Assembly (NCBI GenBank): GCA_964501275.1
Contig: CAZCSP010000008.1
Coordinates: 1-64,000, forward strand
DNA from: 55-13 sp964501275
Lineage (GTDB): Bacteria > Armatimonadota > Fimbriimonadia > Fimbriimonadales > Fimbriimonadaceae
Direction: 5' to 3'
DNA length: 64,000 nucleotides
Below are positions 32,906-40,337 of this stretch, piece after piece. Position numbers and translations under genes: made by a program. Below the pieces are notes generated by a model. The model saw nothing but the letters and a program-made list of their open reading frames with translations. It was not told the origin of the DNA and searched no databases. Numbering within the stretch: position 1 is the stretch's first letter; every line of letters starts with the position of its first letter.

Positions 32906-33777
32906 GTCTGGAGCCTCCGACTGTAGTAGTGGCGTTGGATCAGGGTGAGGACCATGACGATCGCGAAAAGAAGCACGGCCATCGCCGACGCGTAGCCAAA
33001 GTCCAGGTTCTGGAAGGCGGTCTGCCACAGGTAGAAGAGATAGACCCGCGTCCGATCCAGCGGGCCGCCGCTGGTCATGATGTACACGCTCTGGAACACC
33101 TGGAACCCGCCGATGACGCCCATCATCGTGAGGAACATCGTGGTCGGGGTGAGCAGGGGCCAGGTGACGCTGCGGAAACTCTGCCAGGCGCTCGCCCCGT
33201 CGATCCTCGCCGCCTCCAGAACCTCCTCGGGGATTGAGCGTAGACCGGAGAGGTAGATCAAAACTCCAAAACCCAGCCCATGCCAAACGCTGACCGCCGC
33301 GACGGTCGGCATGGCGAGAGTCGGGTCGCTGAGCCAGCCAAGGGCCTGGAGCCCCATACCCCGCAAGGCCGCGTTGATCAGCCCGTACTCCGGGTTCAGG
33401 AGCCATTCCCAGACAAAAGCGACGGCGGCGAGGCTGGTCACGTTAGGCAGGAAGTAGATCGCTCGCATCCACGTCCGACCTCGGAACCACTTCTGGTGCA
33501 AGGCCATCGCGATGGCGAGGGCCAAGATCAAGCCGGTAGGCAGAGTGAGCAATACGAAGAGGGCGGTGTTTAACAAAGTCGCCCAGACGAGGGGGTCGTC
33601 CTTCAGGCGGGAGTAGTTCTCGATCCCGACGAAGTGCGGCTTACTGATGCCGTCGAACTGGGTGAAGCTCATCCCGATCCCCCAGACGCATGGGATCACG
33701 ACGAAGAAGGAGATCAGCAGAAGAGCCGGGGCGATGAACTCCCAGCCCCAGATATTACGGGAGCGGCGCGGCTTCAA
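32896..33777 (-). CDS. Sugar ABC transporter permease (MalF-like)
   Basis: This 293-residue protein has six membrane segments (starting with EFIAPALLLISFFVVIPCVW) and the coupling motif EAARIDGASAWQSFRSVTWP. It is the first permease of the importer; its start overlaps the end of the solute-binding protein gene by 4 nt, and its end overlaps the second permease by 10 nt. Together they form one membrane heterodimer. Confidence 0.92.
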   Translation of the reverse strand: MKPRRSRNIWGWEFIAPALLLISFFVVIPCVWGIGMSFTQFDGISKPHFVGIENYSRLKDDPLVWATLLNTALFVLLTLPTGLILALAIAMALHQKWFRGRTWMRAIYFLPNVTSLAAVAFVWEWLLNPEYGLINAALRGMGLQALGWLSDPTLAMPTVAAVSVWHGLGFGVLIYLSGLRSIPEEVLEAARIDGASAWQSFRSVTWPLLTPTTMFLTMMGVIGGFQVFQSVYIMTSGGPLDRTRVYLFYLWQTAFQNLDFGYASAMAVLLFAIVMVLTLIQRHYYSRRLQTWQ

Positions 33778-35138
33778 GATTTGCCCTCTCTCATCCTCTC
33801 GATGCGCCTCGCTTCCTCGATCTGCTGGTTCGCCTTCCTCGCGGCCTCTTTCAAGGCTACGGCGGGGTCGGCGTTCTCCAACAGGACCCTATCCACGGCC
33901 TCATTCAGGTGGAGGCCAAGGCGGTCGGAATGTTGGCTGGACTGCCGGATCGTAGTCCACCCGTTCTCCAAAACGGTGGTGATCCAGCCGCACTTCTCTT
34001 GGAACTCCTCGGGCGAGTCGATGCCGGGGATTTTGCCTTCCGCGCCCGTCACATCCTTGAACTCCTCCGACTGCAACGCCGACCACCGGGCGGGCGGAGC
34101 GACCCAGAGGAACCGCCAATACTCGATCAGCGCCTCCTTGCTGCTGAGGTATTTCACCAACTTCCAAGCCGCTTCGGGATGGCGGGTTTGACTGCTGACT
34201 GCCCAAAAGCACGACCCGCTGACCGACATGGAAATCTTTCCCTTGGGCAACGGGGCCACGCCAAAACGTAGGTTGGGGGCGTTCTTTTTGAGGGAAGGCG
34301 TCCGCCAACTGCCATCGACGAACAAAGCGACTTTGCCCGCCTCAAAAAACTTGTCCGGCCCTAATCCGCCGCGTTGAGAACTGGACTTGGTGAGGCTATA
34401 GGATCGCATCAGGCTCTTGTAGAAGGCGAGGGCTTCGGCGGCTTCGGGGCTATCGAGAACGACCTTCTCGCCATCTTCGCTCCAAAACTGCCCGCCCGCT
34501 TGAAAGACAAACGGCTGGAAAGTGCCTCCGCCCCAGCCCATGTCCAGGCCGATGGTGTCGGGGTGGCCATCGCCGTTGTCGTCCTTGGTGAGTTTGTCGG
34601 CGGCATTCTTCAGGTCCTGCCAAGTCCAGGTTTCGTCGGGGTAGGCCATGCTGGCTTTGTCAAAGAGGTCTTTGTTATAGAAGAGGCCAAGGATGTTGAT
34701 GTCCTGGGGGACGCCATAGGTTTCGCCATTAATGGTCAGCGCATCCCACAGGATCGGGATGAAATCTTTGCGGTCGATGCCGTCGGGGCCGTCGATGTAC
34801 TTGTTCAGCGGCAGGTTCATCCCGCGCCGAATCCAGGGCATGTTGCCCGCGGTGTTTTGTCGGATCACATCGGGGGAGATCTTTCCGGCATGGGACAGCA
34901 GGATGCGATTCCCGTAGTCCTCAAAGTGGTGGAAGCGGACTTTGATGCCGGGATTCTGCCGCTCGAACTCGGGGATGTAGATTTTGGTGTAGAGGTCGTT
35001 TTCCCAGGGCATCCCCCAGACCGACATCTCGATGACGACCGGCCCCGAGCCCGGATCGTCCACGGGTGGCCGGATGGCGACATAGACCATCCGCAGGATC
35101 AGGAAAGCGAACGCGCAGGCGGTGAGGGCTCTCAACAT
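33774..35138 (-). CDS. Extracellular solute-binding protein (sugar ABC importer)
   Basis: This 454-residue protein has a hydrophobic start (LTACAFAFLILRMVYVA) and the class-1 sugar-binding fold: VIEMSVWGMPWENDLYTKIY, YIPEFERQNPGIKVRFHHFE, SHAGKISPDVIRQNTAGNMP, YGVPQDINILGLFYNKDLFD and AALFVDGSWRTPSL-type segments. It has no lipobox cysteine, so it may be anchored by its N-terminal helix. It is the first gene of the importer operon, divergent from the GntR/LacI regulator 150 bp away, and most likely takes up oligosaccharide released by the neighbouring enzymes. Confidence 0.9.
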   Translation of the reverse strand: MLRALTACAFAFLILRMVYVAIRPPVDDPGSGPVVIEMSVWGMPWENDLYTKIYIPEFERQNPGIKVRFHHFEDYGNRILLSHAGKISPDVIRQNTAGNMPWIRRGMNLPLNKYIDGPDGIDRKDFIPILWDALTINGETYGVPQDINILGLFYNKDLFDKASMAYPDETWTWQDLKNAADKLTKDDNGDGHPDTIGLDMGWGGGTFQPFVFQAGGQFWSEDGEKVVLDSPEAAEALAFYKSLMRSYSLTKSSSQRGGLGPDKFFEAGKVALFVDGSWRTPSLKKNAPNLRFGVAPLPKGKISMSVSGSCFWAVSSQTRHPEAAWKLVKYLSSKEALIEYWRFLWVAPPARWSALQSEEFKDVTGAEGKIPGIDSPEEFQEKCGWITTVLENGWTTIRQSSQHSDRLGLHLNEAVDRVLLENADPAVALKEAARKANQQIEEARRIERMREGKS

Positions 35139-35253
35139 CGAAAACGGACCGACCTTATCATGCGACTCATTTTAGCCCTGGCGCTATCTAGGGGGAACTG
35201 AGGGCTTCGCAGATATGATAGATGTATTCTTTCATTTTGCATAGGGAATATTT

Positions 35254-35282
35254 GGCTTTTTTGAAATTATCGCGTAATATGT
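35254..35282 (+). promoter_or_regulatory. Candidate sigma-70-type promoter for the GntR/LacI regulator
   Basis: TTGGCT (35254-35259) and TAATAT (35277-35282) are spaced by 17 bp in an AT-rich intergenic region. A start of transcription 7-8 bp further would fall at or next to the GTG start codon, so the mRNA may be leaderless; no ribosome-binding site is visible. Confidence 0.4.
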
Positions 35283-35289
35283 TGAAATC

Positions 35290-36402
35290 GTGGCACGAAC
35301 AACGTGGAGACTGATCGCAGACGAGATCGCCGCAAGAATTGAAAACGGCGAATTGGCCCCGGGGGACCGGATCGAGACTGAGGAGTCCTTGGCGGTGCGA
35401 ATGCAAGTGAGCCGACATACGGCGCATCGAGCCCTCCATGAGCTTCAAAGGCTGGGCCTGATCACTCGGCAAAGAAGGTGGGGCAGCGTGGTGGCTGCCT
35501 CAACGCCCATGAAGTCGAACCGGGTCGCCTACATCGTGGACTTCGCGAATGTTCGGTTTCAGGGCGACCTGATGATGCACATCGAGCACGCCCTTGACGA
35601 CGGGACCCGCCTCGTGGTCTCCACCTCCAAGGGCGACCCGGAGCGGGAGGCGGAAAACCTGAAGCGACTGGCAACCGAGGTGGATGGAATCATCTGCTAC
35701 CCCGCTGATGGCGACTCCAACGCTCCCGTCTTCAACGACTTGGCCGAACGCGGCTATCCTCTCGTCCTCATCGACCGCGCGCCGCGTGGCTGTGAGCATC
35801 TGGTCGTCCTAACCGACAATGTCCAAGCCTCGCGCCACGCTGTTGAGCAACTGGTTCAGAAGGGGCACCGAAGGATCGCGTTCTTCGGCAGCAACAACGA
35901 CCATGCCCAGAGCGTCCGCGAACGATATGTGGGCTACAGTGAGGCGATCTCCGGCATCGGCCACCCGACGAAAGCCTTGGAGCGTTGGATTCCCCTCGCG
36001 CTGGAACAGAGCCCGGAGGCGATGTTCCAGGCGGTGATCGACGCGCTGGTCGCGATGCGGGTCTCTGCCGAGCCACCCACCGCCGCATTCTGTGTTCATG
36101 ACCGGTTGGCGATGGGCCTCATCGAAGCTTGTGCCCAACTCAATCTCAACATCGGAGTGGACTTCGACATTGCCACTTTCAACGACTACGGCCATCTGTT
36201 CCTGCGCCAGCATTGGCGCTTCAGTCGGATTCTCCAGCAGATGGACCTCATGAGCGTCTCCGCCGTCAACCGGCTGAACTCTCTGATGCGCGGCGACGAG
36301 ATCCCGAGGGGACCGCTTCGCATTCCCGCCCAGTTTATTCCCGCCGAAGACACACAGTCTGCGGCTTCGCCATTCGCTGATTTCAGCCCTGTTGATTATT
36401 AG
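35290..36402 (+). CDS. GntR-type DNA-binding domain with LacI-type sugar-sensing domain (transcriptional regulator)
   Basis: This 370-residue protein starts at GTG 35290. The N-terminal winged helix (TTWRLIADEIAARIENGELA, PGDRIETEESLAVRMQVSRH, TAHRALHELQRLGLITRQRR) is GntR-like. From residue 70 it is a periplasmic-binding-protein fold as in LacI (RVAYIVDFANVRFQGDLMMH, GHRRIAFFGSNNDHAQSVRE). Such AraR-type hybrids repress sugar operons until a sugar binds. It lies divergent from the sugar importer, which it probably controls. The intergenic region of 150 bp should hold its operator. Confidence 0.9.
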   Translation: MARTTWRLIADEIAARIENGELAPGDRIETEESLAVRMQVSRHTAHRALHELQRLGLITRQRRWGSVVAASTPMKSNRVAYIVDFANVRFQGDLMMHIEHALDDGTRLVVSTSKGDPEREAENLKRLATEVDGIICYPADGDSNAPVFNDLAERGYPLVLIDRAPRGCEHLVVLTDNVQASRHAVEQLVQKGHRRIAFFGSNNDHAQSVRERYVGYSEAISGIGHPTKALERWIPLALEQSPEAMFQAVIDALVAMRVSAEPPTAAFCVHDRLAMGLIEACAQLNLNIGVDFDIATFNDYGHLFLRQHWRFSRILQQMDLMSVSAVNRLNSLMRGDEIPRGPLRIPAQFIPAEDTQSAASPFADFSPVDY

Positions 36403-36427
36403 CCGTTATTTTACGGAGGAAGCAAAG

Positions 36428-37297
36428 ATGCCCCTTAATAGAAAAGCGTTCACCCTCATCGAGTTGCTCGTCGTCATCGCAATCATCGCCATCTTGGCGG
36501 CGATCCTCTTCCCGGTCTTTGCCCAAGCGAAAACGGCGGCCAAAAAGACCAGCGACCTCAGCAATTTGAAACAACTCGGCACCGCCGAAGCAATCTATCT
36601 GGCGGATTACGACGACGTCTACCACTCACCGGCGCACTATGATTCGCCGACTCCCAGTGGACCACAGACAACCCTGTGGTACCTGATGCTCAAGCCTTAC
36701 ACGAAGAACGTCCAGATGTTCCTGTCGCCTGCCTATGCCCAAAGATGGGACAACTTGGATTGGCGGTGGAACTGGAACTGGGAGTTGATGGTCACGGAAG
36801 GGCTGGCCAAGCGCAACGGCTCCAATTACACGATCGACATCTCCTACGGCATTAACAACACCGAGGACCGTGGCTGGTCGCCGACCACCTCCCTTTGGCA
36901 GGATCAGTGCGGCGGTTTGCTTGGGAACTGGGGTGATGGTTCCGGTGGACTGGGCCACTATGGGCCGAGCCGCCCGGATGGCATCAACGTGAGCGCAACC
37001 GCGGTCGCACTTCCGGCGAATACCATCCTCTTCACGAACGCCATCTTCCACGACCTGTGGGCGATCGACTCCAAAGACAACCTGGTGAGCGGCGCATTGC
37101 CCTGTGGATTCACGGTTATCGGTTACTTCGACTCCACCTCCACCGATCCGAACAAGGGAGGCGCTTTCAGTGGTCAGATCAATGTGGCTTACACCGACAC
37201 CCATGCGAAGTCGAGAAGGAAATTCGCCGGATGTCCCAGCGACTGGACGATCCAGGACGATAAGGCCGTGGACCCGATCATTCCTTGTCGAAACTAA
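36428..37297 (+). CDS. Prepilin-type N-terminal domain protein (DUF1559/H-X9-DG-like)
   Basis: This 289-residue protein starts at ATG 36428 behind a strong GGAGGAAG site. It begins PLNRKAFTLIELLVVIAIIA with the Gly-less K-A/F cleavage region and the conserved FPVFAQAKTAAKKTSDLSNL. The C-terminal region has GQINVAYTDTHAKSRRKFAG, a degenerate form of the H-x9-DG motif. Members assemble as pseudopilins or surface proteins after processing by prepilin peptidase. It lies 25 bp after the regulator gene and next to a small membrane protein, inside the carbohydrate island. Confidence 0.88.
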   Translation: MPLNRKAFTLIELLVVIAIIAILAAILFPVFAQAKTAAKKTSDLSNLKQLGTAEAIYLADYDDVYHSPAHYDSPTPSGPQTTLWYLMLKPYTKNVQMFLSPAYAQRWDNLDWRWNWNWELMVTEGLAKRNGSNYTIDISYGINNTEDRGWSPTTSLWQDQCGGLLGNWGDGSGGLGHYGPSRPDGINVSATAVALPANTILFTNAIFHDLWAIDSKDNLVSGALPCGFTVIGYFDSTSTDPNKGGAFSGQINVAYTDTHAKSRRKFAGCPSDWTIQDDKAVDPIIPCRN

Positions 37298-37307
37298 GGA
37301 GGGAGCT

Positions 37308-37502
37308 ATCAAGAAACCCATTCCTATGCCCGTGATCGTCATCGCCTTAGTGCTCGTTGCCGGTATTGTCGTGGCCCTGTTCATGAAGGGTCCCATGAGC
37401 GGCCCGACCATCGGCGACAAGAGCACGTTGCCACCGCAAATGAAAGAGGCTTACGGGATAAGCGGCGGCAAATCGCCTTCCGAACAGCCTCCACCGCAGT
37501 AG
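37308..37502 (+). CDS. Small single-pass membrane protein, possible ATC start
   Basis: The frame IKKPIPMPVIVIALVLVAG followed by a Pro/Gln-rich tail (SGGKSPSEQPPPQ) encodes one membrane helix. A near-perfect ribosome site, AAGGAGGGA, lies 5 nt before ATC at 37308, which would be a rare start codon. The first ATG is 37326, giving 58 residues, but it would sit further from that site. The gene follows the prepilin-like gene by 10 nt and is probably co-expressed with it. Confidence 0.6.
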   Translation: MKKPIPMPVIVIALVLVAGIVVALFMKGPMSGPTIGDKSTLPPQMKEAYGISGGKSPSEQPPPQ

Positions 37503-37511
37503 AACCTCATC

Positions 37512-37533
37512 CGACCGGCCAAGGCCGGTCGGC
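37512..37533. terminator. Palindromic hairpin between small membrane protein and DUF4185 gene
   Basis: A 10-bp stem CCGACCGGCC/GGCCGGTCGG with an AA loop starts 9 bp after the stop at 37502. There is no T-run, so it may be a REP-like repeat or a processing/stability element rather than a simple terminator. Confidence 0.5.
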
Positions 37534-37547
37534 CACTTCAAACCCCT

Positions 37548-38690
37548 ATGATCCTCACTCTCTTTCTCTTAGCGATGTCGCCGGAAATCAAAGTCCTCAC
37601 AGTCGAGAAGGTTTCGCAGGTGACCGGGGAGACCGACCGTGAACGGAAGAAGCCGACCGACAACCAGACCGAAACCAAGTTCGGCCTGCGCGGAACGGAC
37701 CTGGGGGCTTCCTTTGAGCATAACGGTCGATTGGTGTTCCTGTTCGGCGATACCCACCCGACCAACGGCAATACCAAGGATCGGCCGGTCGATGGGGACT
37801 CGATCGCCTTCAGCTCGGACCGGAATCCCGACGACGGATTGACGCTAGACTTTGTCACTGCGGAAGACGGCAAGTATCTGGCGGTTCAGGTGCCTGGGCT
37901 TTCACTCAAAGGTTTCGAAGTGCCGAACGGAGGCTTCAGCGCCAACGGCTATATGCACGCCTACTTCACTACCGACGCCCAGTTCCCGCCGCAAGGCGTG
38001 AAGATGGGACGCTCTGTGCTGATCCGCAGTCGGGACGCCAAGAAGTGGGAGCTTGTCTACTCCTGGTCCACCGACAAATTCATCAACGTCTCGCCCGTAG
38101 TTGTCGATGCTGCTAATACTCCAGGGCTTCCTATCAAGCAAGGCAAAGGCGTTCTCCTCTGGGCCAGCGGAGCCGAGTATCGTCGAAGCAATGTCCACCT
38201 CGCCTTTGCCCCTCTGGACAACCTAACGGACAAGTCGGCTCTCCGCTACTGGGCGGGACCGGGGAAGTGGAGCGCGGAGGAGAAAGATGCGGCGCCCTTG
38301 TTCGAGCACAAGGAAGTCGGGGAGCTGTCGGTGGCCTACTGCAAACCGTTGGCCCAGTGGATCATGCTCTACAACAGCGGCAAACCGAGAGGCATTGTGA
38401 TGCGAACCACCGACAAAGCCGTCGGCCCCTGGAGCGAAGCCCAAGTCCTCTACGATCCCTGGAAAGACCCCGGCTACGGCAAGTTCATCCACATCGACTG
38501 GCGTCGCGAAAAGGTCGATGAGGTTCACGATCTGGGGCGGGAGAACGAATTCGGCGGAGAATACGGCCCCTACATGATCCCGCGGTTCTTCAAGGGCGAC
38601 AAAAAGGAAGCCAACATCTACTTCCTCATGTCCATCTGGAATCCCTATAACGTGGTCCTAATGAAAGCCACCCTCCGCCGCACCCCGTAG
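37548..38690 (+). CDS. DUF4185 domain-containing protein
   Basis: This 380-residue protein has a short signal peptide (MILTLFLLAMSPEI). The body has RGTDLGASFEHNGRLVFLFG, DTHPTN and SDRNPDDG, then ANGYMHAYFTTD, FEVPNGGFSANGYMH and GEYGPYMIPRFFKGDKK, typical of this five-bladed-propeller-like family. The fold resembles glycoside hydrolases of the beta-propeller group. It is likely a secreted sugar-active or sugar-binding protein; its place in the island supports that. Confidence 0.85.
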   Translation: MILTLFLLAMSPEIKVLTVEKVSQVTGETDRERKKPTDNQTETKFGLRGTDLGASFEHNGRLVFLFGDTHPTNGNTKDRPVDGDSIAFSSDRNPDDGLTLDFVTAEDGKYLAVQVPGLSLKGFEVPNGGFSANGYMHAYFTTDAQFPPQGVKMGRSVLIRSRDAKKWELVYSWSTDKFINVSPVVVDAANTPGLPIKQGKGVLLWASGAEYRRSNVHLAFAPLDNLTDKSALRYWAGPGKWSAEEKDAAPLFEHKEVGELSVAYCKPLAQWIMLYNSGKPRGIVMRTTDKAVGPWSEAQVLYDPWKDPGYGKFIHIDWRREKVDEVHDLGRENEFGGEYGPYMIPRFFKGDKKEANIYFLMSIWNPYNVVLMKATLRRTP

Positions 38691-38741
38691 ACCCTGGATG
38701 GCTCGTGCCAGGGCGCATCGTAGAAAGTTAAGGTTCCGGAC

Positions 38742-38761
38742 AAGGCCGGGATCCCGGCCTT
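38742..38761. terminator. Perfect 20-bp palindrome between convergent genes
   Basis: AAGGCCGGGATCCCGGCCTT is self-complementary and abuts the stop codon of the DUF2961 gene (38760). It can serve as a terminator for both the DUF4185 gene from the left and the DUF2961 gene from the right. Confidence 0.6.
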
Positions 38762-39845
38762 AAATCACTTCCAGATAGTCTCGATCCGGCAATTTAGGGA
38801 ATGGGGCGGTGGGCAGGGTTTGGTACCAGTAGGCCACGCTGGCGATGTCGTCTTGCAGAGGGAGATAGCGGCCCCCGCTTCTCCAGCCCAAAGCCTGGAT
38901 CGTCACCCGCAAATCCTCTTCGAACCGCACCGGATCCATGATGTGCCAGCGGTAGAGGCCGAAACGAGTGTTGGCTTGGTAGAGTCCATCGGGACGCAAC
39001 ACCTGGTGCAAACCGGCATAGGGGGTGGTGAACTCCCGATAGCCGCCGTTCTCCTTGCCCACGTCGAAGTTGTAGGAGCCGCAGAAGTAATCTTCCGTGC
39101 CTGTGCCGCAGATGGTGGGATACTCGCCGTCGCCGTCCATATAGAACTTGATCTCGCCTTCGCCCCACCAGGCGTTGTTGTTTACGCCCCAGGCCATATA
39201 GGTCCCCACAAATTGGCCCCGACCCTGCACACCGTCAAGGATCGTGTAGACCTCTTTGTAGGGGAGCGGGTTGGTTCGGCGGAACTGGGCATGGAAGTAG
39301 GCGCAGTCCTCTGGAACCTCGGTGAGGGTGTAGTTCACTTGGTAGTAGAGGACCATCAGCTCATCGGCTATGTTGGTGACGGTGATGCGGCAGCGTTTGC
39401 GGAACGGCATCTCCCAGTAGCAGTTAAACGCGCTTCCGGGGTTCACGCACACGGGAAGGGAAGATAGCTGGGCGTATTTGCCCCAACCTGAGCAGAAGAA
39501 ATCGCCAATCGGGCACTCCACCGAAGGGTGCTCTTGGTCGTCCCAGTAGATGCGGAGGATGGTGTAGCGCCAGTTGCCGGTGGGAGTCAGCCAAATCTGC
39601 TGGATCGCGCCCGGACCTTCGATATCCGCCACCACATGCTCATGCCCAGGCTCGATCCGCACTAAGGGCGAGATCTTCCAGCCGGGGCCAAGGTCACGGG
39701 CGCACTTGGCGGCCACGCCATCCGTATCCATAGCGCCTTGGCCTTTCCCGCCGGTCGTGTTCTCCGGACTGATGGAGCGTGTTTTTGCGTTCGAGAGGCG
39801 AGAGAGGTTGCCGAGGTTCATTCCCAGGCCGTTGAATCCAGACAT
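38760..39845 (-). CDS. DUF2961 domain-containing protein
   Basis: This 361-residue protein starts at ATG 39845 (MSGFNGLGMNLGNLSRLSNA). The longer frame to 40007 overlaps the divergent small gene and was rejected. It has the motifs IEPGHEHVVADIEGPGAIQQ, IWLTPTGNWRYTILRIYWDD, FYMDGDGEYPTICGTGTEDY, and FGLYRWHIMDPVRFEEDLRV. The family is now linked to glycoside-hydrolase-like activity acting on fructose- or arabinan-type sugars in some members. No signal peptide is evident. It is part of the carbohydrate island. Confidence 0.88.
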   Translation of the reverse strand: MSGFNGLGMNLGNLSRLSNAKTRSISPENTTGGKGQGAMDTDGVAAKCARDLGPGWKISPLVRIEPGHEHVVADIEGPGAIQQIWLTPTGNWRYTILRIYWDDQEHPSVECPIGDFFCSGWGKYAQLSSLPVCVNPGSAFNCYWEMPFRKRCRITVTNIADELMVLYYQVNYTLTEVPEDCAYFHAQFRRTNPLPYKEVYTILDGVQGRGQFVGTYMAWGVNNNAWWGEGEIKFYMDGDGEYPTICGTGTEDYFCGSYNFDVGKENGGYREFTTPYAGLHQVLRPDGLYQANTRFGLYRWHIMDPVRFEEDLRVTIQALGWRSGGRYLPLQDDIASVAYWYQTLPTAPFPKLPDRDYLEVI

Positions 39846-39954
39846 CGAATGTGACTGTATCACACCGCGCAATAAAAAGCAATCTAAAGCGATTAAGTGC
39901 AGTGAATACACATCCCAGGCAACTGGCGATACAATATCTCTGGAGGCATTTGAT

Positions 39955-40149
39955 ATGGAACAGTTCATCGCTGGTTTGACGGAAAAGGTAGGGATCGACC
40001 GGGGCACCGCCGAGAAGGTCGTCGAGTTTGTGAAAGATCATATGGATGAGATTCCAGGCTGGCTCGCCCAGTCGGGAATCATGGACAAATTGCCAGGCGG
40101 CCTCGGCGACAAGCTGGAGGGCATGCTCGGACTTGGCGACAAAGACTAA
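39955..40149 (+). CDS. Small DUF-type helical protein
   Basis: This 64-residue protein starts at ATG 39955 with TGGAGG upstream. MEQFIAGLTEKVGIDRGTAE, KVVEFVKDHMDEIPGWLA and GGLGDKLEGMLGLGDKD are the recognisable parts. It resembles short DUF937/DUF2780-type proteins with a degenerate K-L-x-G-M-L-G repeat. Its promoter region is shared with the divergent DUF2961 gene. The function is unknown. Confidence 0.7.
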   Translation: MEQFIAGLTEKVGIDRGTAEKVVEFVKDHMDEIPGWLAQSGIMDKLPGGLGDKLEGMLGLGDKD

Positions 40150-40337
40150 CTGTCTTTGATGGGTGTAGATGGGCGGGGTTCGCTTTCGGTTTGGAAACCC
40201 CTCGACCCTCGCAAGGTACTGCCCCGAATCATTCACTTGTCATATTTTTCACGGGGAACTCATCATCCAGCGTAACTTGTCAAGCTGCTCAGGATGAGGC
40301 CCTACTACAAGGCAGCAGTTCCCCCCAACCCCCAAAC

